From positions 35,076,001-35,140,000 of the forward strand of contig JASXTE010000009.1 in NCBI GenBank assembly GCA_030280995.1: a stretch of 64,000 nucleotides of DNA, in the 5' to 3' direction. The notes under the pieces are model-generated. The model searched no databases, was not told where the DNA came from, and saw nothing but the letters and a program-made list of their open reading frames with translations. Position 1 is the stretch's first letter. The number at the start of each line of letters is the position of its first letter. Below, piece by piece: positions 18,051 to 30,153 of this stretch. Source of the stretch: Hemileia vastatrix. Lineage: Eukaryota; Basidiomycota; Pucciniomycetes; Pucciniales; Zaghouaniaceae. Made by a program: the position numbers and the translations under genes.

Positions 18051-20430
18051 ATGGATTCTGGTTCTGCTATTCCTGTGGTGACTGTCAGTGGGGGGGATGG
18101 TCCTCCTGCTGTGATGGTTAGGGAGTGTGTTGGGATTAAAACTTGGGATGGTACCAAGTTTAATGTGGAAGATGTGAAGTGGTTTCTGGAGAAGTATGAA
18201 ACTGCTTCTGGTGTGGATGGTGATTCTTACCTGGACATGGTGAAGAATATTTTTTTCTTCATTGGTGATAGGGCAGTGGAGAAAGAGGTTGTGGCCATGC
18301 CTGGATACAAGAAGAGGAATGGGAAATTGTTGTGTAGGGAGATGGTGGATAGATGGGGTGTCAGGTTCACTATGGTGGATCTGAACATGGTTGTCAGTGA
18401 ATGGCAATCTTATGGTGGTGTTGGTAACTTGCATAGTTACAGGAAGTTCCTGCTAAAGTTTGATCTTGTGGTGAAATATTTGGTGGAAGTGGAGGAGCTG
18501 GAACATGAAAATGATGCCTAGAATGTTTTTTGGTCTTCCCTCGCTAGATATGTCAGGATGCATGGTTGAAGGAGCTGTCAAGGAAAGACTTGATAAAGAC
18601 TTATTCTAATGGGGATCAGAAGTTGTCTGCCTTGGACAAGGTGAAGGAGGCTGTGAAGGCCCATTAGAAGTTATTGGCAGTGGACACCGATCAGGAGGGG
18701 TGTGCCAAGTATGTTAGCAAAGTCAGTAAGGCTTTGGTTGAAGAGGAGGTAAGAGTGAAGAAGGAGGAGAAGAATATCGTGTAGGTTCCCAAACAGGATA
18801 GGGACCCAGTGGTGGAGCAGTTGCCTGATCTCACAAAGCAGCTGCATAATTTTGTTCAGGAGTCTAAGAAGGTCAATAAGGCACCTTTTCAGTCTAGAGA
18901 TTTTGATAGGAGGGCTGGTAGGAGTGATCCTTGGGTCTTCTCTTATTGAAGCAGGAGGGGGCATAGGTCCAATGATTGTTGGGCATTATACATGGATGTG
19001 TCTGAAGGAAAGGTGGAATTTGATGGAAGGGTTTTCAAGTTCCCTGACAGTTCATTTGTAAAGCCCAATGAGGGGCAGGCTCCTGTTGATTTGGTGAGGA
19101 GAAGGGGTGGTCTCAATCAAAGGAGGCAAAGGTTTGAGGAGATTCCTGAGCAAGGGAAGCCTTCTGGTAAAGAGGATGATGATGTCAAGGGAAAGGGGAA
19201 GGAGGTCAATCAGGTCTCTTTTTCTACTTCTTTGGTGGTTTGGAGTTGTATTCTTGTGGTGGGCAGTCAAGTGGGAAATGCTTGGCTGGTGTTTATGATG
19301 TGGAAGCAGGAAAGGTGGGAAGGCCTAAGAGCAGTTCTCAGGCCCAAACAAAGCCTAAGGCTTTTAAGGTGGATCCTAAGCTGAGTGCAGCTAGGAAGAA
19401 GAACAGCAAAGAGGAGCTGTACAAGATGAAGAAGGGTATGGCTGACATATGCCCTCCTAGTTTTGGTGCATTGGAAATGAATGGTGAGCCAATGCCAATG
19501 GAGGTTGATTCTGACTCTGAGGAGGATGTCTCTTTGTCTTCATTGCCAAAGCCTGCTGGAGTTAGAGGTTCTGGTGAGGTATCTGCTTTGGTTCCTGTTA
19601 ATGGTAAATATGTTGGTGGTGCTGGTCCTCAAGAAGCTTCTAGGACCAAGGTAGTGAAGCAAAGAGCTCACTTTAAGAGGCCAGTAGTTTCTGGTCAAGT
19701 TTATGTTTTGGAATCTGTCCTGGAAAGGATGAATCAGGGTCAGTTTTCCCTATCTTATGGGGAATTGTATGTTATCAGCCCAGGGTTGGCTGATAGACAG
19801 AAAAAGTTGTTGACCAGGAGAAGAGTTTCTTCTGGTGAGGTAGAATACATTTGTGATTCTGATGAAAAGTTTGGTGAGGGGTTGGAAACTCATTTTTCTG
19901 CTCCTCTGGGATATTTCAATGTCACTCTGAATGGCAGCGAGGCAAGGGCATTGGTGGATTCAGGTTCTCAGATAAACCTGATTTCTTTGTTTGAGGCAAC
20001 TCATTTGGGCCTCCCCATCAAAACTGGTATTGGTAAGAATTTGAGAGGGATTGGTGGCCATGTCACTGAATTGATTGGAACTTCTGAGTTTGTGAAGTTA
20101 GATGTTGTCAGAGCTTCAGGAAAGGTTCATTTTTACATTGCTAAAGGTAATGTAAAAGCAGTTTTAGGCGGGCCATTCTTTATGGATTTTCAGGCAAGAT
20201 TTTGTTATCAATTTGATTTGGGAATCAGCTTGGACTTGACTGGTGAAGAGGAAAGGATGCTTCAGATGAGGTTATCATCACCCGGAGAGGATGGTTGGGA
20301 GACCAGGCCTGGTTTAGATTCAATGTGCCAGTGCATGTATTGTTGCAGGAGAAGGAAAGAAGTTGGTGCTGCCTCTGGTTTTCTGGAGTGTGGCTCAGTC
20401 TCTATTGAGAGTCTGTCTTTTTTAGATTAA
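18051..20430 (+). pseudogene. gag: Gag-protease, family C (decayed)
   Basis: Starts with MDSGS at 18051. It keeps the WDGTKF, VKWFLEKYE and MVDRWGVRFTMVDLN blocks of the family A capsid region. In-frame stops occur at about 18519, 18664, 18781 and 18947 (the last replaces the second cysteine of the zinc knuckle), plus a 1-nt deletion near 18570. From 19240 the frame is open to 20430 and encodes the protease with LVDSGSQINLIS and a C-terminal Cys-rich tail CQCMYCCRRRK. Gag ends SLSFLD at the slippery site. Confidence 0.82.
20418..20424 (+). promoter_or_regulatory. Programmed -1 frameshift site T_TTT_TTA
   Basis: Gag codons TCT TTT TTA GAT TAA; the -1 frame reads AGA TTA ATG AGG and continues into pol. 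The pol ATG at 20430 overlaps the gag stop as TAATG, so re-initiation is an alternative route. Copy E has the same heptamer at 60318-60324 with an overlapping ATGATGA. Confidence 0.7.
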
Positions 20431-23400
20431 TGAGGGCTGATCACTCTAGTGCTACAACCTCTCTCCAAGATGAGGAAATCCCAGGTTGTAGTAGGTCAGC
20501 TCCCTTGGAGATATACCAAGTGGATTTTCAAACTTCTCTTTTTAATGTTTCTCTTCTCTGAAAGTATTCTTCAAGTTTTTTATCAAGTCTCTGTTCTCTC
20601 TCAAGATTCTCAAATATTTTTAATTCAAGCTCAAGGAAGAAGATTGGTTATATATCTTTATTTAAAGATATGTGGAAAAGTTTTGGAGTGGTGAGATTGG
20701 GTTCTAAAAGTAAGTCCTCCCAATTGTGCACCGCTAGGGTTTCTTCTACACCTTTTAAAAAAATTACCTGGGCCACACCTGTAAGCATTGGGGAAACCCC
20801 TGGTTATTCTTGTAGGATAGAAGAAAACTCAAGAAAAAAAGAAAAAAAATTCAAGATAATTCAAGAAAATCAAGAAAAAAATTCAGAAGATAATGAAGAA
20901 AGATGATCATCAAGATCAATTTTTAAGCCTCCAGCATGAGTTTAAACTGCAGAAAATTATGAAGAAAAAAGATCATCAAGATCAATTTTCGGGCCTCCAG
21001 CATGAGGATAAACTGCACAATTTTAAAAGAGTTGATTCCAAAGATGAATCAAGATTTGAAGATTTGGAAGATGGAAGTGAAGATGAAGATTTGGAATTGC
21101 GGAAAAGTTTTGGAAAGGTGAGATTGGTGTGTAAAAGTAAGTCCTCCCAATTGTGCACCGCTAGGGTTTCTTCTACACCTTTTAAAATATTACCTTGGTC
21201 ACACATGTGAGCAATGGGGAAACCCTTGGTTTTTGTTCCAGGTCTGGTGGTGAAGATTTCCTGAAGATCCCTCAAGCTGAAGGTGGAGCGGCAAAGAATA
21301 AGAAGTTAGCGCAGAAGATTAGGCCTGTCAATGAGCCTATGCCTGTGGGTCTGAATCTGCCCTTCAAGTGACCTCCTTTGTCAAGTGATCCGTACTGTAC
21401 TCCTTTGGTGAAGAATCCTCCAGAATTTGTAGAGACGGCTAGGGTGACTGTGGAAAGGTTGAAAGTTGTTAATTTTGGTCCTGATGGGTGGTTATCTGAA
21501 GAAGAAAAGAAGTTGTTGTTGCACATTATTTTGCTAAGGAAAAAAGCTGTGGCTTTTGTTGAGGAGGAAAGGGGTGTGTTGAAGCACTCTTATGGGGAAC
21601 CTTACTTGATTCCTGTGGTTTTTCATGAACCTTGGAAAATCAAACCTATTCCGATTCCAGCCGCTATTAGAGACGATTTTGTGGAGATTGTTAGGGAAAG
21701 AGTCAGGACTGGGTTATATGAGCAATCGACATCCAGTTACTCAAGTCTAGTTTTCTGTGTAAAGAAGCAGAATGGAAAGTTGAGGGTGGTTCATGATCTT
21801 AGAGCCTTGAATAGAGTCACTATCAATGACCCTGGTATGCCACCAAGTGCAGAGGATTTTGTTGAAGCTTTGACTTAAAGGGTTTTTTATGGTTTGGGTA
21901 ATATTATGGGTGGTTATGATAAGAGGGAACTTAATATGGATTCAAGGCCTCTCACAACTTTTGAGACTCCTTTGGGAAGATTTCAACTCACTAGGTTGCC
22001 TCAAGGAGCAACCAAATAAGTAGCGGTATATCAAGCACAGATGGCTTGGATTTTGCAGGATGAGGTTCCTACTCATTCTGGTATTTTTATTGATGATGGT
22101 GGAATTAAAGGACCATCGACTGATTATGGTAATGAGGTGTTAGCAGAGAACCCTGGCATAAGGAGGTTTGTGTGGGAATATGCAATAACTCTAGAGAGAG
22201 TGTTGTTCAGGATTGAAGAGGCTGGTTTGACCATTTCAGGGTCAAAATTCTGTTGTTGTGTTCCTGATTTGGAAATTCTGGGTCATGTGGTATGTAAAGA
22301 GGGAAGGAGTATGGCAAAGAAGAAGATTAATAAAATGCAGTCATGGCCGAGGCCTAAAAATACTACTGAAGTCAGGGGATTTTTGGGTGTATGTGTATAT
22401 GTCAAGATTTTTATGAAGGATTTTTCTTTGTTTGCTTCACCTTTAAGGAGGTCGACTAGGAAAGATGCAAATTGAGAATGGACTGAAGAGTGTGAAGAGG
22501 CTTTTCTGAAGTTAAAAAGGGTTGTTGGTTAAGATATTGTTCTTCATATGTTGGATTATGGTGTTGGTGCTGGAAAAATTTATCTGGCAGTGGACTCAAG
22601 TTATATTGCTGCTGGTGCTGTTTTGTCTCAGTAGGATAAGACTGGGAGGGTCAGGCCAGTAAGATATGAGTCTGTGGTGTTTAATGAGGTGGAGTCTAGG
22701 TATTCTCAACCTAAATCGGAATTGTGTGGTGTAGCAAAAAATTTAAAGAAGCTACAGACTATTTTGTGGGGGCAGCATTTTGAGCTGCAGGTGGATGAAA
22801 AATCTTTAGTTCAGATGATCAATACATCTAGTCTTCCAAATGCTCTAATGACTTGGTGGGTGGCATTTATTCAACATTTTTCTTTTGACCTGGTACATAA
22901 ACCAGGCAAAACTTTTACGATGCCTGATGGATTATCAAGGAGGCCACCTACAGATGAAAATTCTGAGGCTGAAGATTTTGATGAAGATGTTACAGTGGTT
23001 AGTGCTAGCACTGAGGATGCTGAAGATTTTTCTGACCTCCCTCAAGAGGATAAACTGGCTGGATCTGATCTTGATTCTGGTGATCGGGATGTTTTTGTTG
23101 ATGAAGATGGAGTTGTTGTTTGTGACAGCTCAAAATTGAAAAAGGGTGTTTTTGTTAGTGAACTGGATTCTCACAAGGTTCAGTGGAAAGAGAGGGAAGT
23201 GCCAAAATTTAAGTATTGGTGTCCTGGTTGGGCTGGTCAATTGGCTCATGTTCACACTATTGATTTTGATGACAGAGTTGTACCCTTGGATGTTGTTTAG
23301 TTGGATTTTGAAGATGAGACCTGGGGTCAGTCTGGGTTATATTTTATTTTGGTGGAATATCTGTTGACCTTGGAAAGGCCAGATAGTTGTGATGATGATA

Positions 23401-24612
23401 CTTGGTTGGAAATTAAGAGGAAGAGTACTGGATCTTATGTGTCAGGAAGAAGGTTGATGAGGAGAAGACATCCTAATCTTCAAGTTGTGGTGACTGATAA
23501 GAAGGGTCAAGAACTAGTGTTGAAGTCTTTGCATGAAGACCTTTGTCATAGAGGCTTTGGGGAGACTTATAGAAGAGTAGCTGACAGATTTTGGTGGCCA
23601 GGTATGAAGTTGGCTGTGCAGGGTTGGGTCCAATCTTGTTAAGAATTTTAAAGAAGAAGTCACTTGAATCCTAAAGAGGTGGGCCATGCTACTGGTGAAA
23701 CAACTGTTTTTGGAAGAGTCAGTCTAGATGCTGTCCATATAAAAGAGGGCAGGTATAAATACTTGATTGTTTCTAGGGATTATTTGTCTGGTTGGGTTGA
23801 GGCAGTGCCTCTGGTTAATTTGACTGCCAAGAATGTGGCAGAGTTTTTGAAGAAGGAGTGGATTTATAGGTATGGGTTGATGAAGTTGGTGAATGTTGAT
23901 GGCGGACTATAGTTTGGTGCCAAATTTAACGAATCTGTGGCTAGTGTTGGTTCTAAAGTTAGAGTGGCTACACCTTATTATCCTAAAGCTGAAGGCATGG
24001 TTGAAAGAGGCCATCAAGTTATCAAGAATTCTTTGGTAAAGATGTGTGGGGATAGTGCTGAAAAGTGGAGGCATTATTTACCCTTGGTGTTATTTGCTGA
24101 TAGGGTTACTGTTAAGAGGACAACTGGTTATTCTCCTTACAAGTTAATTTTTTGGTAAGAAATCTGTTCTACCAGTGGACTTGGAAGCTGTCTCTTATCT
24201 TGGCATTGATTGGGATGATGTGCACTCAACGGAAGAATTGCTCTGTGCCAGGATGCAACAGTTGGAATGTAGAGAGGAATGTTAAGAGAAGGCATACTTT
24301 AGAATGATGAAGATTAGGAGTCAATCAGTCAGGTACTGGGACAGGAAGTTGGCTCATAGCATCAGGAATCCCTTGAAACCTGGTAGTTTGGTTTTGGTGT
24401 ATAATAGAAGTTTGGAGAGTAAGTGGGGATAAATGTTTGCTAACAGATGGAATGGACCTTACAGAGTCAGATCTCAGTTGTCTGGAGGTTCTTATGTTTT
24501 GGAGGAGTTGGATGGTGAAGTCTTGAAAAAGAGAGTGGCTGCAGACCAGGTAGAGGTTCTATCCCAGGGGCACTAGGCATGTAGAAGATTGACTCTGCAA
24601 TGAGGATAAACT
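20430..24612 (+). pseudogene. pol: Pol polyprotein, family C (decayed)
   Basis: Same order as family A: N-terminal linker with two hairpin-encoded LQHExKL peptides (20925-21015), RT (FIDDGGIKGP near 22085), RNase H, acidic linker with DLPQEDKLA (23031), integrase finger (HEDLCHRG, lost second Cys pair by stop at 23640) and core (LDAVHI, VDGG, EGMVERGHQ). At least eight in-frame stops or shifts are visible (for example 21363-21380, 21876, 22017, 22474, 22530, 23298, 23640, 23910). A duplicated segment near 20670-20760 and 21105-21190 sits in the linker. Ends near the RNEDKL-type hairpin at 24595-24612. Confidence 0.85.
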
Positions 24613-25800
24613 ATGGAACGTTCTTTATGTTTTGGAATTTATTTTTTTTGGTGTTGCAGAGCAACTTTTGTGTTGGAAAATTTTTGTTAGAAGGTACCCA
24701 TGGGTGGGGCTTGTAGATTTGATCTTGTCAAGTGTAGGGGTAACTGATGGACTGGCTGCTCTGTAGAACAGTTACCCCAGATTGTCTGCTTCCAACCCTT
24801 TCTCTTAATTTGGTTGAACCCTAGTATTTGTTTCTTTTCACAGGTTTTAGTCCTCTATGACTTTAAACTGGAAATTCCTTTGGTCTTCAAGTGCCGGACT
24901 CTTCACTTTTATTGGTTTGGTTTATTTTGTTGGATGTTGTGTTTTTGTTAGAAGGTACCCAGGGAGGGCTTCTAGATTTTATTTTGGCAAGTGTGGGGGT
25001 AACTGATGAGCTGGCTGCTCTGTAGAACAGTTACCACATAATGTCCGTCTCAAGTCTTTTGTTTGTTCCAGTTGAATTCTAGTTCTGTTGTTTATTATTC
25101 AGGTTTCAAGACCACTATGACTTTAAACTGGTTTGGGACTGGCTTCTTTATCTTTGGTTCTTTTGGATTGGCTGTGGATCACTGGTGGTCTCCCATCATT
25201 TTTACTTATTGGAGGGAGCCCACCCATTGATTATTTCTATGGACCGGACTTTCTTTTATTGGACCATCTATGGAGCTTGACTGTCTTTGATTTTGTAGTT
25301 ATGTTTTTTGCTAGATAGTAGTTTCAGATTATTTTCTTTTTTCTCTTTTTTTCTTTTAATTTTTTATGGGGATTGTTAAAATTATAAAATTTAAAAAAAA
25401 GGGTCTTACCACATCAGGGTCACCTGGATGTGGGCAAGCATTGGTGGGGAAAGGCTCATCAATTGGCCGGGAAATGCTATTTTATCATTTTAGTTTTTTT
25501 TTTTTTTTTTCACCCTAATTTTTTGAATTTCGTTTTCTGTTAATCATTTAAAAGATATAATTGTGTATCCACATCAAGGTACACTTGGATCTGGGCAAGG
25601 TATCAGGGGATCAGCTCATCAATTGGTTGGGGGATACCATTTGCATTATTTTTTTATCTTTGATTTTATTTCGTTTATTTTTATTTTATTTTATTTATCA
25701 ATTTTTAATTTTAGTATATTAGTAGATTAGTAGAAAAAAAATAATAATAATATATATATTAGAATTTATAGCTATTAATTGTTTTTTTATTATTTATTTA
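24613..25800 (+). other. Structured 3' region of family C: H2 twice, H4, H3 twice
   Basis: No gene is supported. H2 stem-loops lie at 24737-24778 (10 pairs) and 24996-25037 (9 pairs). Hairpin motifs with TTTAAACTGG lie at 24849 and 25107. H4 is at 25176-25235, and H3 at 25409-25433 and again at 25569-25594. The H2-motif block and the H3 block are each duplicated. The tail to 25800 is T/A-rich with TATATA runs. Order and orientation match family A. Confidence 0.6.
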
Positions 25801-26039
25801 TTATTATGTTTCTAATCTTTTTTCAGGAGCTTATTGTCTGGATAATGAAGCTTCTGGAGGATGGTCTGGATTATGATGTCATTTTTGTTTTTTGTTGGTG
25901 TTGTGGGAAGCACTGTGTTCTTTGAAGTGCATCCTGCTGGAGAGATTATATGGATTGTAATGGGCAGGAATTGGATTAGAAGGAAGTTCAGAGGAGGAAG
26001 AAGAAGAGGCAGGAATGGAGTGCTGGAAGGTGTGCTTAA

Positions 26040-27362
26040 TGATCATAGACATCTTCCAGTGGTCGTACAACAGGCGCTTTCTCAGGTATTTTTCAAAGTC
26101 ATTCAAAGGCTTTTAGCATGTTTGAATACATGCTGCTGAGGTGTTGTTTCATGTCTCCATAATCCAGGGTCAAAGAAGTTTCTAGAGGTTGGCCAACTCC
26201 AATAGTAGATTCAAGAGGAGGGGTGCCAACTAGACAAGAAGAATTGGATAAGTAATTATTTTTGTTGAAGAAATTGGATGATATAAAGTGGTACTTACAG
26301 ATTGAAAGCTCATCAAATTTGTAAGCAGCCGTAATTTGGACATCTGAAGATTTTGGATTGGTCATAGTAAGTGGATCAATCAGGGAAAGATATGGATTCT
26401 ATTTGTCATCCTCTGAAAGGTTTTAAGAAGATGAACTAGGAGACTGATTCTCTTGTGGCCTAGTTGGAGCATCAGGTCTGCTGTTGCTGTTGTTAATATT
26501 TCTGCTGGATTTAGTTGGATGAGGTCCTGGTGATGGAGTACCAGGGTTGTTATAAGATGGAGCAGGAGAGGGTGATTTTGAAGCAGATTGATCTCTTCTG
26601 GATGGAGATTTTAGGGAATGGAACTGTCAGAAGAATAGTTGGCTGAAAGAGGAGAGGTTTAGTTTCGTTGTCTTAACTAGCGACAAAGTTGTTGCTTTGG
26701 TGCAGTTTTGGGTGCTTTGATTTCTTCCTGGGGTCCTCTGGTAAGTCTCTTAGAAATTTGGGAAAATTTGGAGTTTTTGGACCTTGGAAGGGTTGGCTAC
26801 CTTGATCAGGGAGCAGTGGGTGGTAATTTCGTGGAGTTGTTTTCGTTGATTCGATGAATTTGGCTGTTTTCTGGTTATTTTTGGAGGTTTTGAGCCTGAT
26901 TTTCAATGTCTAGTGAGGCGGGCGGGCCGCCTGGACGCGGTCTAGAAGCCTAGGAGCTGATTTTGAAGCTTTTGGAGCTAATTTAGAAGAGATAAAATCT
27001 GTTTCTTGGGAAGCTAAGGCTGGTCTTTTGGGAAGATTTCTGGAAGCTGAGTTCCTGGATCTACTGGATGGTGCTGAGGATAAAGAGGAAGAGGATGGAC
27101 CAAGCTCTAGGGATCTTGTAGGGGATCTGGAGAGGTATTTGTGAGAAGGTGAAGGAGGATGAATAGGGTAGTTGTCATCTCTTTCACATTTCTTCTTTTT
27201 GGAGTAGCAAGAATCACAAGCCCTGATGTAGAATTTGGCTTCAGCAGTTTGAAGAGTGAATGTGCAAAGTCTGCACATGTGGATGCACTTTTTGCAGGCA
27301 TAGTCCTTGGGAGAAGTGAAGAAAGGAAGAGTAGAGAGGTCAAAATCAGGGGATCCAGCCAT
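26040..27362 (-). pseudogene. Antisense Zn2Cys6-type gene c1 (copy C)
   Basis: ATG at 27362; the first 45 residues contain CX2CX6CX15CX2CX6C with RACDSCYSKKKKC, matching a2's RACLSCYEKKRKC. A long Ser/Pro/Lys-rich linker follows, broken by an in-frame TAG at about 26910, another stop near 26673 and later frame changes. A Ser/Pro-rich coding stretch is still readable around 26430-26600. A clear GTAAGT...CTAG phase-1 intron lies at 26230-26298, after which a helical block (LTLDYGDMKQHL, then YLRKRLLYDHW after a shift near 26100) replaces the YFQ block of the other genes; that last assignment is weaker. Confidence 0.6.
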
Positions 27363-27514
27363 GATCTGTGGTGAGAAAAGATGATGGAAAGAGATAAGAA
27401 GGAGAATTTTGTCAGTGATGGGTAGATGATAAAGTGAAGGTGGAAGTTCAGCAGTTTAGCTGTAGGTGTGTTCTGTATGAAATTGTCTGAATCTATTTTA
27501 TGCAAAACTCTATC

Positions 27515-27905
27515 AGTCCTCCAAGACTTTTATCTGGCTGGTTTCAAGACTTTATCAAGATTAGTCCGTCAAGACTTTAAACTGAACACTGTGTTAGTCC
27601 CCCAAGACTTTTAACTGAGGATTTTTTGATGGTATAGTACCCCAAGACTATAAACTGAGGAATGTGTTTTTGTTGTTGGAATACTTTGAAAGATTGGCAG
27701 ATGGTATCCACAGGGGGAGCCTCTGAAATCAGCAAAGGCAAGTTTGGGGGTAATTGATGGGCTGGAAGCTCTATTCACAATTACCCCAGAATGTTAGTTT
27801 TTTCTCTGTGTCTTAATGTGGTTGATCTCTGGTTCTGGGTTTATGATTTATGTTTTTGAGTCCCCCAAGACTTTAAACTGAGGGTTTTTGAGTCCCTCAA
27901 GACTA
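27515..27905 (+). repeat. Hairpin motifs and H2 between c1 and c2 (copy C)
   Basis: About six motif copies (27515, 27562, 27596, 27637, 27860 and a partial one near 27892) and a perfect 10-bp H2 stem-loop at 27747-27787. It is the counterpart of 14454-14918 in copy B, from which it differs by a short deletion around 27905. Confidence 0.75.
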
Positions 27906-27965
27906 GGGTTGTTTGTGGTTACATCCTATGGAGGGTGTGGTCAATTTTTCTTCTCTGAATCAAAC

Positions 27966-28604
27966 TCAAGTACTAGTGGAATTACAGAGGGAATCAAGAG
28001 ATGAAATGAATAGTTCAGAATTAGCCTTGAGCTGGTGAATGAGAAGTCTTCTGTTCTCAATGTCCTGTGGTCTAGCAGGAGTGGATTGGAAGTAGTGAAG
28101 CAGAAGTTGTTTCTGTTGAGATGTGTGTTGTTGGAACTTGGCCTTAATTGCGGGCAAGTGGTTTGCGGTTGGTGGTTCAATGGATACTACATTGTTATCA
28201 TCACTGTCAGAAAACTAAGGAACTGAGAAGTCATCAGCTTTATAGAGCGGAAAGAAGGAATAGAATTTTTTACCATCAGATAGACCAGGGATGGTGGAAC
28301 TTGTTGTTTTATGGGTTGTGGCACTCTTATGGGAAGGGTGAAGCTTTTTGATTAATCTGGGTATCAGGATGGATGGCCTAGATCTTTTGGTGCTGGTAGA
28401 AGATGGACCAGGTTGAGGTGGAGGTGAAGCTGTTGCAGAAGATAATGGACCAGGTCTGTAGCAGGTCTTCTTTCTAGATTGGCAGACATTGCAGGACGTT
28501 CTGTATGGATGGACAGGAGGTGTGATGGTGCAGATTAGATTATTGTCAATGCAGTATTGGCAAGTACCCATTTCAGAGGCAGATTTGGGAAGAAGGTTGA
28601 ACAT
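27966..28604 (-). pseudogene. Antisense Zn2Cys6-type gene c2 (copy C), nearly intact
   Basis: Start ATG 28604 is preferred to one upstream at 28724, which lies inside the LTR. Exon 1 (28274-28604) encodes CX2CX6CX12CX2CX6C (CQYC ... CNVCQSRKKTC), the same spacing as a1, and a Ser/Thr/Pro-rich basic linker. Phase-1 intron 28223-28273 (51 nt, with CTGAT branch-like site and CAG end). Exon 2 to 27966 encodes LLLHYFQSTP and IENRRLLIHQL. One TAG at about 28215-28217 interrupts exon 2 unless an acceptor a few bases downstream is used. Position next to the polypurine tract matches a1. Confidence 0.68.
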
Positions 28605-28652
28605 GGTGGTTTGATGAAGAAAGAATGTGGAAATTCTTAATTGGAGGGAGGA

Positions 28653-28927
28653 TGTGGTCTTCCAACATTGGCAGGGGCCTTTGTTGTGTGATTTGGAACT
28701 GTTTGTGCATATCTTAATTGACATCTGTTGAGGAATTGGGTATTTTTATGGTTTTATTTCATGGATATTGGGTCTGCGGGTATGTGGGTACTACCATTGG
28801 ATAGCCCCTGTTTTTCTCTATATTTCATGTCTTGTAGAAATTCTTCATATTCTAAGTTTTAAGGAGTCATTTCCTCCTTTTTCATTTAAAAAGATAGCTG
28901 TTTAATTTTGTTTTTTGTGTTTTACGG
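28653..28927 (+). repeat. 3' LTR of copy C, left piece
   Basis: Starts TGTGGTCTTCC after the polypurine tract GGAGGGAGGA. Interrupted by A' after ACGG (28924-28927), which is duplicated at 48698-48701. Confidence 0.88.
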
Positions 28928-30030
28928 TATGGTAAGGTAAACTCTTACAGTCGCCTTGCTGTAAGCAGAATCTGGAGGAGATATGTGGATTTAGCTGAAA
29001 ACCCCATCCTTCCAATAAAAATAACAAAATGGGAATTCTAAATCACTAAGCTAACCAGTCTACTTGGATCTGATTGATAAAAATAATAATGAAACTCTAA
29101 AATATTTAATGCTTATTGAGATTTAAAAAAAATGGCTGTTGATAAAGAAATACTGATAACAACAATTAAGGTGTACCAGTGAAAGATCTGAAAAGATTGA
29201 CTTTTATGTTTTTATAATAATTTGAATTTTTATGAGACAGCAATAATCAAGTCCCAGCAATGAAGACCTTTCTAAAGATACCCTGTATGAAGTGTGATTT
29301 AAATTGTTGAGTAGTATTTCTAAAATGTTATATATAAAATATAAAGTTATAAGGGTATTACAAATTTATTTAATTTGTTGAGTAATAAAAAATGAGACCG
29401 TGGTGGTTAAAGATTAAGCTGTATGATGTGTCCCCCCCCTCAATTTTGAGTTTGAGATGCGCTTAAGTATTCCTAGTCACGTGCCTATGTTTTCCCCTCC
29501 AGAGCTCTCCCAGAGTCAATCCGGAGCCCGTCCGGAGTCCGTCTGGAGTCCATCCGGACTTCCGGACTCAATTGGAACCTTAAAAACTATAATAAAAAAT
29601 CTAGAAAAATTACATATGATAGAGCTACTTCCCCTTTATGTTCCAATTTAATTTTCGTAGTCTGCACAGCTCTAATTACCCCGTGAAAATTCATCAAAGT
29701 TAAGTAATTTTCCAAAAACGTAAATATTTCTATAAAACTTTAAAATTCATTTAAAAATATAAGAAAAATAGTAAAAATTCTGGAAAAATTTTCCAAGGTT
29801 CTTGAGTGACTCGACTTGACACTAATAATTTTTTCAGACCGTAAAAATAAGTTTTCTCCGTAAAATAAATTGTTTTTGTGTAGGCATTCGCTCGTGACCA
29901 ATTTCTTCATATTTAAAACTCAAATAAATTAAATAAAACCCTTTTATATAAAAATAATAACACCAATCTTGCATGCCGTAATAACGCCATTTACGTACTT
30001 AGGTGCCATACTAAACTTTAGGCTACTACA
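28928..30030 (-). repeat. 3' LTR of A' (1103 bp)
   Basis: Same family as 579-1694. The CGG array at 29520-29569 has fewer 11-bp units than other copies and one unit has lost its CGG (TCTGGAG). Confidence 0.93.
29520..29569. promoter_or_regulatory. CGG triplet array, A' 3' LTR copy (contracted)
   Basis: Units GGAGTCCGTC and TCCGGACTTCCGGA are kept; the array is about one unit shorter than at 1172-1230, showing unit-number variation. Confidence 0.5.
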
Positions 30031-30153
30031 TCCTCCCTTCAATTGAGAATGTCCCCATTCTTATAACTTTGCATAAGTGGTCGAACACAATATTCATCTT
30101 TAACCTTCAACCACCATCTTCTTTAATCAACTATAAAATTCATCTTCATCAAT

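Noticed and set aside
25861..26139. Plus-strand 92-codon frame opposite c1
   Set aside because: It is opposite a readable intron and exon of c1 and has no independent support.
28604..28724. Start of c2 at 28724, giving a 169-residue protein
   Set aside because: That start lies inside the LTR and across the polypurine tract; ATG 28604 just precedes the conserved cysteine cluster.
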